Shown here: piece after piece, positions 8,641 through 17,859 of the stretch | Layout of the letters: each line of letters begins with the position of its first letter | How positions within the stretch are numbered: the first letter of the stretch is position 1 | Assembly (NCBI GenBank): GCA_003240695.1 | Contig: QFNC01000024.1 | Span: 1-64,000, forward strand | Direction: 5' to 3' | Source of the DNA: Pseudoxanthomonas suwonensis | Lineage (GTDB): Bacteria; Pseudomonadota; Gammaproteobacteria; Xanthomonadales; Xanthomonadaceae | Length of the DNA stretch: 64,000 nt | Notes under the pieces: model-generated | Told to the model about the DNA's origin: nothing | The model's database searches: none | The model's input: the letters and a program-made list of their open reading frames with translations, nothing else | Made by a program: the position numbers and the translations under genes

Positions 8641-9983
8641 GCGTCTTCCTCCACACGCAGCACCGGCTCGATCCGCACCTGGCGGCCGCGCTGGCCACGC
8701 ACCTGCCATGCATCGGCCGCCGGGGCCGAGGCAGGGGATGCATGCATGGCACGATGGTCGGTCCCGGCTTCCCCGGGCGCGCCAGCCGGCATGCCGGCCG
8801 CCGCCGCATCGCCCCGCAGACGCGCCACCTGGCGTTCGGCACGGCTCAACTCGTACGACACCCGCAGCAGCAGCCCCATCGCCAGGCAGGTCATCAGGAT
8901 GCTGGAGCCGCCGGAGGAAATCAGCGGCAGGGTCAATCCCTTGGTCGGCAGCAGGCCCAGGTTCACGCCGATCGACACGAAGCTCTGCAGCCCGATCCAC
9001 AGCCCGACGCCGAAGGCCAGATAGCCCGGAAACGGCCGGCGCATTTCCACGCAGCGTAGCCCGATCCAGAATGCACGACCCACCAGCAGCGCGTACAGGC
9101 CCACCACCGCGCACACGCCCACGAAGCCCAGCTCCTCCGCGATCACCGCCATGATGAAGTCAGTGTGCGCCTCCGGCAGATAGGCCAGCTTCTGCACCGA
9201 ACCGCCAAGCCCCACGCCGAACCATTCGCCTCGACCCACGGCCATCAGCGCATTCGACAACTGGTAGCCGTCTCCGAACGGATCGGCGAACGGATCGGTG
9301 AACGAGGTCAACCGGCGCATGCGGTACGGCGCCGCCAGCGCGATGACCGCAAGCACCGGCAGCAGCAGCGCCACCGGCAGGAACATCCGCGGCATGCTGG
9401 CACCGCCCAGCACCAGCATGCCGCCGGTGATGGCCAGCAGCAGCGCGGAGGATCCGAAATCCGGTTGCAGGATGAGCAACGCCACCAGCGCTATGGCCAC
9501 GCCGATCGGTTTCAGCATCGCGATCCAGGTGGCCGGCACGTCGTCGCGGAAACGCACCAGGTAACTGGCCAGCCACATGATCAGCAGCACCTTCACCGCT
9601 TCCACCGCCTGGAACCGGATCACCAGCAGATTCAGCCAGCGACGCGCCCCGTTCACGCTGGCACCCAACCCGGGAATCAGCACCGCCAGCAGCAGCGCGA
9701 AACAGCCCAGCAACAGCCACTGGCTGCGCTGGTCCAGCCACTTCAGTTCCACGCGCGTGGCGGCGAACGCCAGTCCCAGCCCCAGCGCCACGAACAGCAG
9801 ATGGCGGTTGAGAAAATAGAACGCGCCCACGTCGTGGTTTTCGCCGATGGCAATGGAACTGGAAGCCACCATCACCACGCCGAAGGCCAGCAACGTGCCG
9901 CACAGCAGCAGCAGCCACGGGTCGAAGCGCCCGGTGATGGCATCCAGTCGCGTGGCCTGGCGGGAGTCGAAGGGGTCGGTCAT
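8637..9983 (-). CDS. ftsW: SEDS peptidoglycan polymerase FtsW
   Basis: 448 residues. Integral membrane glycosyltransferase of the divisome working with FtsI. About ten hydrophobic segments are visible. SEDS motifs include NGARRWL in the first large loop, ILQPDFGSS and, near the end, NLGLLPTKGLTLPLISSGGSS. After the last helix there is a long cytoplasmic tail of about 60 residues, rich in A/G/R. The start at 9983 shares one base with the mraY stop (TGATG). Confidence 0.95.
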   Translation of the reverse strand: MTDPFDSRQATRLDAITGRFDPWLLLLCGTLLAFGVVMVASSSIAIGENHDVGAFYFLNRHLLFVALGLGLAFAATRVELKWLDQRSQWLLLGCFALLLAVLIPGLGASVNGARRWLNLLVIRFQAVEAVKVLLIMWLASYLVRFRDDVPATWIAMLKPIGVAIALVALLILQPDFGSSALLLAITGGMLVLGGASMPRMFLPVALLLPVLAVIALAAPYRMRRLTSFTDPFADPFGDGYQLSNALMAVGRGEWFGVGLGGSVQKLAYLPEAHTDFIMAVIAEELGFVGVCAVVGLYALLVGRAFWIGLRCVEMRRPFPGYLAFGVGLWIGLQSFVSIGVNLGLLPTKGLTLPLISSGGSSILMTCLAMGLLLRVSYELSRAERQVARLRGDAAAAGMPAGAPGEAGTDHRAMHASPASAPAADAWQVRGQRGRQVRIEPVLRVEEDA

Positions 9984-11065
9984 CAACGCACCTTCAACGT
10001 GGCCAGACCGACCAGCACCAGGATCACCGAGATGATCCAGAAGCGCACGATCACGCGCGGTTCCGGCCAGCCCTTCAGCTCGAAGTGGTGGTGGATCGGC
10101 GCCATGCGGAACACGCGCTTGCCGGTCAGCTTGAAGCTGGCCACCTGGATCATCACCGACAGCGTTTCGATGACGAAGATGCCGCCCATCACCACCAGCA
10201 CCAGCTCCTGGCGCACGATCACCGCCACCGCGCCCAGCACCGCACCAAGCGCCAGCGCGCCGATGTCGCCCATGAACACCATGGCCGGATAGGTGTTGAA
10301 CCACAGGAAACCGAGTCCGGCCCCGGCGATGGCCGCGCAGATGATCGCCAGTTCGCCGGCGCCCGGCACCGCCGGAATCTGCAGGTAGCGGGAAAACTCC
10401 GCGTGGCCCGAGGCATACGCGAAAACGCCCAGCCCGCAGGCCACCAGTACCGACGGCATGATCGCCAGGCCGTCCAGGCCGTCGGTCAGGTTGACGGCGT
10501 TGGAAAAGCCCACGATCCAGAAATACGCGATCGCCACGAAACTGATGCCGGCCAGCGGCAGCGCCACCGACTTGAACAGCGGCAGGTAGAACGTGGTGGC
10601 CGCGGGCACATCGGCGTACACATACAGATAGAGTCCCGCCGCCAGGCCCAGCAGCGACTGGCACAGGTATTTCCAGCGCGACTTCATTCCATTGGGATCG
10701 CGACGTGCGATTTTCACCCAGTCGTCGTACCAGCCGATCGCGCCGAAGCCGACCATCACCACCAGCACCAACCATACGTACTTGTTGCGCAGGTCGCCCC
10801 ACAGCAGCACCGCCGCCAGCACGGTGAACAGGATCAGTGCGCCGCCCATGGTGGGTGTGCCGGCCTTGGTGAAATGCGACTGCGGCCCATCGGTTCGGAT
10901 CGGCTGGCCCTTGAACTCGGCCAACTTGCGGATGGTCCACGGCCCCCACCACAGCGACAGTGCCAGCGCGGTCAGCGCCGCCAGGATGCTGCGGAAGGTC
11001 AGGTAGTTGAACAGTCCGAACAGTCCCTGCAGCTGTTCCAGCCAGCGCGCGAGTTCAAGCAGCAT
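9983..11065 (-). CDS. mraY: Phospho-MurNAc-pentapeptide translocase MraY
   Basis: 360 residues, ten membrane segments. Transfers phospho-MurNAc-pentapeptide to undecaprenyl phosphate, making lipid I. Key motifs are GTPTMGG (about 68-74), the aspartate-rich YDDW, the catalytic NLTDGLDGLA, FMGDIGALALG and the histidine motif APIHHHFELKGWPE. The first 11 bases overlap the end of murF. ftsW follows directly; murD, which sits between mraY and ftsW in E. coli, is missing here. Confidence 0.97.
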   Translation of the reverse strand: MLLELARWLEQLQGLFGLFNYLTFRSILAALTALALSLWWGPWTIRKLAEFKGQPIRTDGPQSHFTKAGTPTMGGALILFTVLAAVLLWGDLRNKYVWLVLVVMVGFGAIGWYDDWVKIARRDPNGMKSRWKYLCQSLLGLAAGLYLYVYADVPAATTFYLPLFKSVALPLAGISFVAIAYFWIVGFSNAVNLTDGLDGLAIMPSVLVACGLGVFAYASGHAEFSRYLQIPAVPGAGELAIICAAIAGAGLGFLWFNTYPAMVFMGDIGALALGAVLGAVAVIVRQELVLVVMGGIFVIETLSVMIQVASFKLTGKRVFRMAPIHHHFELKGWPEPRVIVRFWIISVILVLVGLATLKVR

Positions 11066-12476
11066 CGGGGGTTCCCTCCGGGGTTGGCGCGGATCGGGGT
11101 AGTTCGGCCTGCAGCAGGGCGGCCACGATGCGGTCCATCGCGCTGCCCCGGGATCCCTTGACCAGCACCCGCACGGCCGGGGTTGCACGAAGATCGGCCA
11201 GCAAAGCGGCGGCCAGGTCGGCATGGCCGTCGAAATGGCGGGCCTCGCTGCCGAATGCGTCCGCTGCATGGGCGCTGAGTGCGCCGAGCGCATACAGTCG
11301 CGCGATACCGATGGCCTTGGCGCGGCGACCGACTTCTGCATGCAGGGCAACGGCATCCTCGCCGAGTTCGCGCATGTCGCCCAGCACCAGCCAGGCCGGC
11401 TCGTCGCCGGAAGCCAACGTGTCGATGGCCGCCGCGACCGAACCGGGATTGGCGTTGTAGCTGTCATCCACCAGCACCGCGCCGCCCTGCAACCGATGCG
11501 TGAGCAGGCGACCGGCCACGCTGCGCGCCGCCTGCAATCCTGTCACGATCGCCTGCAGCGGGACCCCGGCGCCCAGCGCCAGAGCGGTGGCCGCCAGCGC
11601 ATTGCGCACGTTGTGGCGGCCGGGCAATGCAAGTTCCACCTTGGCCTCACCGTCGGGGGTGTGCAGATGGAATGTGCTGCCGGCCGCGTGCGGGCGGATG
11701 GCCGTGGCGCTGATGTCGGCGCTGGCCTCCAGCCCGAAACGCAGGATGCGCCGGCCGTGCGCACGTTCGCCGAAATACGGGGCGAAGGCGTCGTCGGCGT
11801 TGATCACCGCCACGCCGTCGGCCGGCAGCGCATCGTAGATCGCCGCCTTGGTATCCGCCACTGCCAGCAGCGTGCCCAGTCGCTCAAGATGCGCCGGCGC
11901 GATGTTGTTCACCAGCGACACGTTCGGTCGCGCGATGGCGGTGAGGTAGGCGATGTCTCCCGGCTTTCCCGCGCCCATTTCGTACACGGCCCAGTCGGCA
12001 TTGTCGGGGGCGTCAAGCACCGCCAGCGGCAAGCCGATCTCATTGTTGCGGTTGCCGGGATTGGCATATACCACGCGCCCATCGCCAGCGGTCTGCTGCA
12101 GGATGGACAGCAGCAGGGTTTTCACGCTGGTCTTGCCGTTGCTGCCGGTGACGCCGATCACGCGCGTGGCGCGCGTCGCCTGCACGGCACGCGCCAGGGC
12201 AGCCAGCGCCTGCTCGGTGTCGGCCACGATGATCTGGGCGACGGCGGCATCCGCCGGGCGCGCAACCAGTGCCGCGCGCACGCCGGCCCGCGCGGCTGCG
12301 CCCACGTGATCATGCCCATCGAACCGATCGCCCTGCAGGGCCACGAACAGCGCGTCGGCGGCGCCGGCCGCATCCAGCGTGCGGGTATCGGTCACTACCT
12401 GCCGCACGGTGTGATCCGCACCCTGCAGACGGCCGTTCACGGCCTGCGCGATCCACGCCAGCGACAGCGGCTTCAT
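11055..12476 (-). CDS. murF: UDP-MurNAc-tripeptide--D-Ala-D-Ala ligase MurF
   Basis: 473 residues. Adds the D-Ala-D-Ala made by DdlB to the UDP-MurNAc-tripeptide. The P-loop GVTGSNGKTS is at 108-117, followed by NNEIGLPL, EMGAGKPGDIAYL, HNVRNALAA and DDSYNANPGS in the C-terminal domain. The start at 12476 overlaps the murE stop as ATGA; the end overlaps mraY by 11 bases. Confidence 0.96.
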   Translation of the reverse strand: MKPLSLAWIAQAVNGRLQGADHTVRQVVTDTRTLDAAGAADALFVALQGDRFDGHDHVGAAARAGVRAALVARPADAAVAQIIVADTEQALAALARAVQATRATRVIGVTGSNGKTSVKTLLLSILQQTAGDGRVVYANPGNRNNEIGLPLAVLDAPDNADWAVYEMGAGKPGDIAYLTAIARPNVSLVNNIAPAHLERLGTLLAVADTKAAIYDALPADGVAVINADDAFAPYFGERAHGRRILRFGLEASADISATAIRPHAAGSTFHLHTPDGEAKVELALPGRHNVRNALAATALALGAGVPLQAIVTGLQAARSVAGRLLTHRLQGGAVLVDDSYNANPGSVAAAIDTLASGDEPAWLVLGDMRELGEDAVALHAEVGRRAKAIGIARLYALGALSAHAADAFGSEARHFDGHADLAAALLADLRATPAVRVLVKGSRGSAMDRIVAALLQAELPRSAPTPEGTPDAA

Positions 12477-13960
12477 GCAGCACCTCCGCCGGCATGCCGC
12501 GCCAGGGCCGCACGGGCCAAGGCGGTGTCGTCGAACGGGTGCTTTTGGCCGGCGATCTCCTGGTAGGTTTCGTGGCCCTTGCCGGCGATCAGCACGATGT
12601 CGTCAGCCGTGGCCATGGCGATGGCCCGGTCGATGGCCGCGGCACGGTCGCGCAGCACGATCACCGCATCGGGTCGTTCGAATCCGGCCATGATTTCGGC
12701 CACGATGCCGTCGCCGTCCTCGCCGCGCGGATTGTCGTCGGTCACGATCACCACGTCGGCTGCGGATTCCGCGATCGCCGCCATCAGCGGCCGTTTGCCG
12801 CGATCGCGTTCGCCACCGCAGCCGAACACGCAGATCAGCCGGCCACGCAGATGCCCGCGCAGCGATTCCAGTGCGATCTGCAGCGGATCGGGCTTGTGCG
12901 AATAGTCCACCACCACCAGTGGCCGCGTGCCGTCGCCACCCAGCCGGTTCATGCGGCCGGGAATCGGCTGCAATCGTTCCAGCACGTCCACGATGTCCTG
13001 CAATCGCTCGCCGGTGGCCAGCAGCACGGCCGCGACGGCGAGCAGATTGTCGATGTTGAAGCGCCCCAGCAGTGCCGAATGCACCGGCAGCACCGTGCCA
13101 TCGGCATGCAGATCGAAACCGATGCCGCCGGCATCCAGCTGCACGTTGTCGGCACGCACCTGCGCACGCGCATCGCCGCGCGCACTGGTGCCGATCACGC
13201 GCACCGACGCATCCACGCTGTCCGGCAGCTGCGCGCCGAACGCATCATCGAGGTTGATCACGGCAGAGTGCAGGCCCGCACGCACGAACAGGCGCGCCTT
13301 GGCCGCACCGTAGGCCGCCATGTCGCCGTGGTAGTCCAGATGATCGCGGCTGAGATTGGTGAACACCGCGATGTCGTAGTGCACCGCATCCACGCGTCCC
13401 TGTTCCAGCGCATGCGAGCTTACCTCCATCGCCACCGCGCGGGCACCGGCATCGCGCAGGCTGCCCAGCAGCGCATGCGTCTGCAACACCAGCGGGGTGG
13501 TGAATCCGGTGGCGCGTTCCTCGCCATGCAGGCCGGCGCCGAGCGTGCCGATGGTGCCGGTGCGGATGCCGCGCAGGGTCAGTGCCTGCGCGATCAGCTG
13601 CACGGTGGAGGTCTTGCCGCTGGTGCCGGTCACCCCGACCATGGTCATGTGTCGCGACGGCTGACCGTGGAACGCGTCGGCCATCTTCCCCATGCGCGTG
13701 CGCAGCTCGGGAACCGCAATGGCGTCCGCCGGCGCGGGGAGATCGTCCGGGGCCGGCGGCTGGAACAGGATCGCCGCAGCACCCGCCTGCCGCGCCTGAG
13801 CGACGAAGTTCAATCCGTGCGCGCCGAATCCGGCAATCGCCACGAATGCATCGCCCGGCTGCAGGTCGCGGCTGTCCAGCACCAGCCCGGTGATGGCCAG
13901 ATCGTCCGACACGCCCGGCACGTCGGGCAGCAGTTCGCGCAGCAGCATGGCCCGGGTCAT
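12473..13960 (-). CDS. murE: UDP-MurNAc-dipeptide--meso-diaminopimelate ligase MurE
   Basis: 495 residues. Adds the third residue of the stem peptide. The P-loop GTSGKTS is at 112-118, and the DNPR motif at 409-412 is the family mark for meso-diaminopimelate specificity, so the wall should be A1-gamma type. EVSSHAL, NLSRDHLDYHG and VDYSHKPD are also conserved. The start at 13960 overlaps the ftsI stop as ATGA. In this family the preceding glutamate step may be done by MurD2 plus MurL, encoded elsewhere. Confidence 0.96.
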   Translation of the reverse strand: MTRAMLLRELLPDVPGVSDDLAITGLVLDSRDLQPGDAFVAIAGFGAHGLNFVAQARQAGAAAILFQPPAPDDLPAPADAIAVPELRTRMGKMADAFHGQPSRHMTMVGVTGTSGKTSTVQLIAQALTLRGIRTGTIGTLGAGLHGEERATGFTTPLVLQTHALLGSLRDAGARAVAMEVSSHALEQGRVDAVHYDIAVFTNLSRDHLDYHGDMAAYGAAKARLFVRAGLHSAVINLDDAFGAQLPDSVDASVRVIGTSARGDARAQVRADNVQLDAGGIGFDLHADGTVLPVHSALLGRFNIDNLLAVAAVLLATGERLQDIVDVLERLQPIPGRMNRLGGDGTRPLVVVDYSHKPDPLQIALESLRGHLRGRLICVFGCGGERDRGKRPLMAAIAESAADVVIVTDDNPRGEDGDGIVAEIMAGFERPDAVIVLRDRAAAIDRAIAMATADDIVLIAGKGHETYQEIAGQKHPFDDTALARAALARHAGGGAA

Positions 13961-15852
13961 CGGCGCATCCCCCTCATGTCGATGGGCAGGGGCGCGCCAT
14001 CGGCACCGGCCGCATCCAGGGCCACCGGCCGCGTTGGCGCCGGAATTGCCGGCACGCCGACAGCGCGGCTGGGCACTGGCGTTGCCGAGGCCTGCAGCGC
14101 GGCACGCTGCCTGGCCTGTTCGGCCAGCCAGGTGTCGATGTCGTCCGGCGGCACGTCCATCAGGCGCAGGGCGCCATCCATCACGTTGCGGAACACCGGT
14201 GCCGCCACCACGCCGCCGTAGTAGGTGCCGACCGGTTCGTTCACCGCCACCACCATCACGAAACGCGGATGCTGCACCGGCACCATGCCGGCGAAATACG
14301 ACACATAGCGACGCGAATAGCCGCCACCGCTGGCCTTGCGCGCGGTGCCGGTCTTGCCGGCCACGTGATAGCCCGGAATCGCGGCCTGCACCGCGGTGCC
14401 ACCTGGCTCGGTCACCGTCTGCATCATGCCCAGCACGGTGCGGGCGATGTGCGGATCGAGAATCTGCTCCGCTTCGCCCACCTGGCCCTTGACGAAGGTC
14501 GGCGGCAGCAGGCGTCCTTCGTTGGCCAGTGCGGCGTAGGCACGGGCGATCTGCAGCGGCGTGGCATTCAGGCCGTAGCCGTAGGACAGCGTCTGCTTGG
14601 TGGTGCCGCTCCAGCGACCCACCTCCGGAAACAGGCCGGCAGCCTCGCCCGGAAAGCCGCTGCGGGTGCTTTCGCCATAGCCGAAGCGCTGCAGGAAATC
14701 GTGGTATTGCCGATCGCCCAGCTTGCGCACGATCATCGCCATGGCCACGTTCGAGCTGCTGCGGATCGCGCCGGTGGTATCCACCACGCCCAGCGGACGG
14801 TGGTCGGTGGTGCGGTAGCGGCCATTGGCGATCCAGCCCGGACCGGTGTCGAACCGGGTGGCCGGCGTGATCACCCCGGCTTCCAGTCCGGCGGCCACGG
14901 TCAGCGGTTTCACGGTCGATCCCGGCTCCAGCAGGTCGGTCACCGCGCGATTGCGCCGCACATCGCCCGGCCCGCCTTCCACCGCATTGGGGTTGTACGA
15001 AGGCAGGTTGGCCATCGCCAGCACCTCGCCGGTGGCGATGTCCAGCACCACGGCCGAGCCGCTGGCGGCGCCGGCACGCACCAGGCCTTCCTTCAGCTCG
15101 CGGTAGGCGAGGTACTGGATGCGGCGGTCGATGCTCAGCACCAGATCCTTGCCCGGTTCGGCGGCACGCAGCAGGTCCACGTTTTCCACGATGCGGCCGC
15201 GGCGGTCGCGGATCACCCGCTTCAGCCCGGGCTTGCCGCTCAGCCAGTCGTCGAAGGCCAGTTCCAGCCCTTCCTGGCCGCGATCGTCGATGTTGGTGAA
15301 ACCCAGAACGTGGGCGATGGCCTCGCCCTGCGGGTAGAAGCGGCGGAATTCGCGCTGCGCATACACGCCGGGAATGTCCAGCGCCACGATGCGCTGCGCC
15401 AATGCGGGATTCATCCGCCGCTGCAGCCACATGAATTCCTTGCCGGCGCGCTGCGACACCTTGCTGCGCAGTTCGTCCACCGGCACGTCCAGTGCCTTGG
15501 CCAGTTCGGGCAGGCGCTCGGGGGCTTTCACAAGTTCCTGCGGATTGGCCCACACCGACTCCACCGGCGAGGAAATCGCCAGCGGCTCGCCGTTGCGATC
15601 GGTGATCATGCCGCGGGTGGCCGGAATCTCCAGTTCGCGCAGGATGCGTTCATCGCCCTGCGCACGGTAGTAGGCATCGTCGATCAGCTGCAGATCGACC
15701 GCGCGCACGATCAGCGCCAGCGAGCACAGCCCTAGGCCACCGGCCACCAGCGCCAGCCGCCCGCGCACGTTGAAACGCGCCCGACGCCGCACCCGCGGCA
15801 ACGCGTCGGCGGGGCGCTTGCGCGACAGCCAGGGCAGGCGCTCGCGGATCAT
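13957..15852 (-). CDS. ftsI: Septal peptidoglycan transpeptidase FtsI (PBP3)
   Basis: 631 residues. Class B penicillin-binding protein, one membrane anchor (about 32-52), a pedestal domain beginning ATRGMITDRNGEPLA and a periplasmic transpeptidase domain. Active-site motifs are STVK (312-315), SSN (366-368) and KTGTARK. It cross-links septal peptidoglycan with FtsW. The tail after the transpeptidase fold is proline/alanine-rich and about 50 residues long. The start MIRERLPW at 15852 overlaps the ftsL stop as ATGA. Confidence 0.96.
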   Translation of the reverse strand: MIRERLPWLSRKRPADALPRVRRRARFNVRGRLALVAGGLGLCSLALIVRAVDLQLIDDAYYRAQGDERILRELEIPATRGMITDRNGEPLAISSPVESVWANPQELVKAPERLPELAKALDVPVDELRSKVSQRAGKEFMWLQRRMNPALAQRIVALDIPGVYAQREFRRFYPQGEAIAHVLGFTNIDDRGQEGLELAFDDWLSGKPGLKRVIRDRRGRIVENVDLLRAAEPGKDLVLSIDRRIQYLAYRELKEGLVRAGAASGSAVVLDIATGEVLAMANLPSYNPNAVEGGPGDVRRNRAVTDLLEPGSTVKPLTVAAGLEAGVITPATRFDTGPGWIANGRYRTTDHRPLGVVDTTGAIRSSSNVAMAMIVRKLGDRQYHDFLQRFGYGESTRSGFPGEAAGLFPEVGRWSGTTKQTLSYGYGLNATPLQIARAYAALANEGRLLPPTFVKGQVGEAEQILDPHIARTVLGMMQTVTEPGGTAVQAAIPGYHVAGKTGTARKASGGGYSRRYVSYFAGMVPVQHPRFVMVVAVNEPVGTYYGGVVAAPVFRNVMDGALRLMDVPPDDIDTWLAEQARQRAALQASATPVPSRAVGVPAIPAPTRPVALDAAGADGAPLPIDMRGMRR

Positions 15853-16115
15853 GGCCGCACCACCACGATCTCGTCGGGCTCCGGAAAGCGCATACCTAGC
15901 TGCTCGCGGGCGATGCGGTCGATGCGATTGGCCTCGGCCCAGGTGGCGTGCTCCAGCTGCAGCCGGCCGAACTCGATGTTCAACTCGTCGCGGGCCTTTT
16001 CCAGTGCGCTCAATTCGACGAACAGCTGGCGATGGCGATGCCGCGCATGCACCACGCCAATGGCCGTGATCACGTTGGCCACCACCAGAATGAGCACCAG
16101 CACCCGCCCGATCAT
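15849..16115 (-). CDS. ftsL: Cell division protein FtsL
   Basis: 88 residues. Small bitopic divisome protein: a very short cytoplasmic N-terminus, one hydrophobic helix (about 3-20) and a periplasmic coiled coil (LFVELSALEKARDELNIEFG) that pairs with FtsB. Such short FtsL proteins are normal. The start at 16115 makes ATGA with the rsmH stop; an ATG five codons upstream (16130) is also possible. Confidence 0.9.
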   Translation of the reverse strand: MIGRVLVLILVVANVITAIGVVHARHRHRQLFVELSALEKARDELNIEFGRLQLEHATWAEANRIDRIAREQLGMRFPEPDEIVVVRP

Positions 16116-17074
16116 GCCGGCACCCCGCATTTCTCGGCCACGCGCAGCACCGCACTGCGGGCACGCGGATTGGCGGCCACTTCGGCGGCATCGGCTTTCA
16201 CCGCATCGCCCACCGCACGCAGCGTGGGCACGAACCCATCGGCCTGCGGCAGGCGGCGGTTGCCGGCCGGTGCCTTGGCATGACGCGCGATGAACTGCTT
16301 CACCAGCCGATCTTCCAGGGAATGGAAGCTGATCACCGCCAGGCGACCGCGCGGATTCAGGCAGGCATGGGCCGCGTCCAGACCGGCCTGCAGGTCGTCC
16401 AGTTCGCGGTTGATATGGATGCGGATCGCCTGGAAGCTGCGCGTTGCCGGATGCAGTCCGTTCGCGCAGCGCGGCAGCACCGAGGCGATCAGTCCGGCCA
16501 GCTCGGCCGTGCGGGTGATGGGCTGCTGCACCCGCCGCGCCACGATGGCGCGGGCGATGCGCCGGCTCAGGCGTTCCTCGCCGTGGCGCCACAGCACCTC
16601 GGCGATCTCGGCCTCGTCGGCGCGGGCCAGCCACTGCGCCGCGCTTTCGCCGGCGTCGGGATTCATGCGCATGTCCAGCGGGCCGTCCTTGGAGAAGGAA
16701 AAGCCGCGCTCGGCTTCATCCAGTTGCGGCGAGGACACGCCCAGGTCGAACAGCACGCCGTCCAGTCCGGCCGCGGCAGCATCCCACTGCCCCAGTTCGG
16801 CGAAACTGGCCTGGCGGATTGCCACGCGCGCATCGCTGCCGAAGCGGCGCCGGGCCTCGGCAATCGCCTGCGGATCCTTATCCATCAGCAGCAGACGGCC
16901 GTCGGCCCCCAGCCGCTCCAGCACGCCGCCGGCATGACCGCCACGGCCGAAGGTGCCATCGAGATAGCGGCCGTCGACCTTCACCTGCAGCCCGTCCAGC
17001 ACCTGCGCGTACAACACCGGCACATGTGGCGGCTGCGGGTGGCGGGACCGGTTGTCCACGCCACCGGCCGTCAC
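16112..17074 (-). CDS. rsmH: 16S rRNA (cytosine1402-N4)-methyltransferase RsmH
   Basis: 320 residues. SAM-dependent methyltransferase acting on C1402 of 16S rRNA; RsmI, encoded at 20091-20912, methylates the 2'-O of the same nucleotide. Seen are HVPVL, the SAM-binding DGTFGRGGHAGG, DLGVSSPQLDEAERGFSF, DMRM and the C-terminal ISFHSLEDRLVK. It starts with GTG at 17074, overlapping the mraZ stop as GTGA. Confidence 0.96.
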   Translation of the reverse strand: MTAGGVDNRSRHPQPPHVPVLYAQVLDGLQVKVDGRYLDGTFGRGGHAGGVLERLGADGRLLLMDKDPQAIAEARRRFGSDARVAIRQASFAELGQWDAAAAGLDGVLFDLGVSSPQLDEAERGFSFSKDGPLDMRMNPDAGESAAQWLARADEAEIAEVLWRHGEERLSRRIARAIVARRVQQPITRTAELAGLIASVLPRCANGLHPATRSFQAIRIHINRELDDLQAGLDAAHACLNPRGRLAVISFHSLEDRLVKQFIARHAKAPAGNRRLPQADGFVPTLRAVGDAVKADAAEVAANPRARSAVLRVAEKCGVPA

Positions 17075-17517
17075 AGCTGCAATCCGAGCAAGGCCTCGCC
17101 CATGTCCGCATCACCCAGCGTCTGCTGGATCTGCGCCAGGTGCGCCTGCTCGCTCCACAGTTCGAACTTGTCGCCCATCCCCACCAGCACAGCCTTGCGC
17201 TCGATGCCCACCGCATTGCGATGGCTGGCCGGAATGGAAATGCGCCCGGAGCCGTCCGGCTCCACCACGCTGGCCGCGCCGACCAATTTCAGCTGCAGCG
17301 TGCGGCTGGTGCGCTGGGTGCGCGGCAGGGCATTCACTTGGTCGCGCACCGTCTCCCACACCGGGTAGGGATACAGGTACAGGGAGCCGGCCTCGAACGG
17401 GTTGTAGGTGATGACCAGGCGGCCGCCGCAGGCCGCGGCAATCGACTCGCGGAAACCGGTCGGGATCGCCAGCCGGCCCTTCTCGTCGATGGTGATGGCG
17501 CTTTCGCCCTGGAACAT
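17071..17517 (-). CDS. mraZ: Transcriptional regulator MraZ
   Basis: 148 residues. AbrB-like protein with two SpoVT/AbrB-type halves that forms a ring and represses its own operon in E. coli. The start MFQGESAITIDEKGR at 17517 matches the family exactly; an in-frame ATG 25 codons upstream would run through the predicted operator and is rejected. It is the first gene of the dcw run and is preceded by three TGGG-type repeats at 10-base spacing, which fits autoregulation. Confidence 0.96.
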   Translation of the reverse strand: MFQGESAITIDEKGRLAIPTGFRESIAAACGGRLVITYNPFEAGSLYLYPYPVWETVRDQVNALPRTQRTSRTLQLKLVGAASVVEPDGSGRISIPASHRNAVGIERKAVLVGMGDKFELWSEQAHLAQIQQTLGDADMGEALLGLQL

Positions 17518-17566
17518 GCCTGCTGCAACCTGTTGCGCCCTCTGGCGGGGCTTGCCGACCGATGAA

Positions 17567-17591
17567 ACCCGAGATTTCCCCAGATTTCCCA
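17567..17591 (-). promoter_or_regulatory. Probable MraZ operator: three repeats spaced 10 bp apart
   Basis: Read on the minus strand, TGGGA (17587-17591), GGGGA (17577-17581) and CGGGT (17567-17571) are separated by AATCT spacers, giving exact 10-base periodicity. E. coli MraZ binds TGGGN direct repeats with 5-base spacers in front of its own gene. The repeats start a few bases downstream of the predicted transcription start and end 50 bases before the mraZ ATG. Confidence 0.8.
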
Positions 17592-17600
17592 CAAGTTGCC

Positions 17601-17629
17601 ACGTTATGCCCCAATCACCCCCTTGTCAA
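17601..17629 (-). promoter_or_regulatory. Predicted sigma-70 promoter of the dcw cluster
   Basis: On the minus strand a perfect -35 TTGACA (17624-17629) is followed after 17 bases by TAACGT (17601-17606), which keeps the three most important -10 positions (T, A and final T). Transcription would start near 17594, immediately before the MraZ-type repeats. Confidence 0.6.
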
Positions 17630-17699
17630 CAACCAGCGCACTCCAATTTCATCAAGCCGGTCAATGACTTGCATCAATCTTCAGAGACTTGTTCAAGCT

Positions 17700-17708
17700 T
17701 TATCCACA
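17700..17708 (+). promoter_or_regulatory. Consensus DnaA box upstream of mraZ
   Basis: TTATCCACA, a perfect match to the strong DnaA-box consensus, lies about 70 bases upstream of the mraZ -35 hexamer in an AT-richer patch (17635-17745). It is single, so it is not an origin. It could place dcw or rnpB transcription under DnaA influence, or be chance. Confidence 0.4.
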
Positions 17709-17721
17709 AGCGGCTGATTCG

Positions 17722-17736
17722 TCTCAATTTTTGAGA
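17722..17736. promoter_or_regulatory. Palindrome TCTCAA-TTT-TTGAGA between mraZ and rnpB
   Basis: Perfect 6-base inverted repeat with a 3-base centre in the AT-richer part of the 342-base stretch (17518-17859) without genes. It may be an operator, or a weak hairpin after the rnpB 3' end. Apart from this, the DnaA box, the promoter and the MraZ repeats, I see nothing else in that stretch. Confidence 0.3.
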
Positions 17737-17859
17737 TTGATCGCATTTCCCGATCCATACGGGGATGGCGGGCCGGATGGGCCAGCCACCAACGCTACGG
17801 CATGCCGGCTGCGCGAATCGCGCTCTGTCGAGCTGAATCGACGTTCATGATGGAAAGGT

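Noticed and set aside
12269..15735. Two plus-strand open frames of 650 and 488 codons opposite murE and ftsI
   Set aside because: Both lie entirely on the opposite strand of well-supported Mur/Fts genes and have the His/Gln/Arg composition typical of antisense frames.
17700..17708. Replication origin near the DnaA box
   Set aside because: Only one box, no dnaA or dnaN nearby and no AT-rich unwinding element of normal size.
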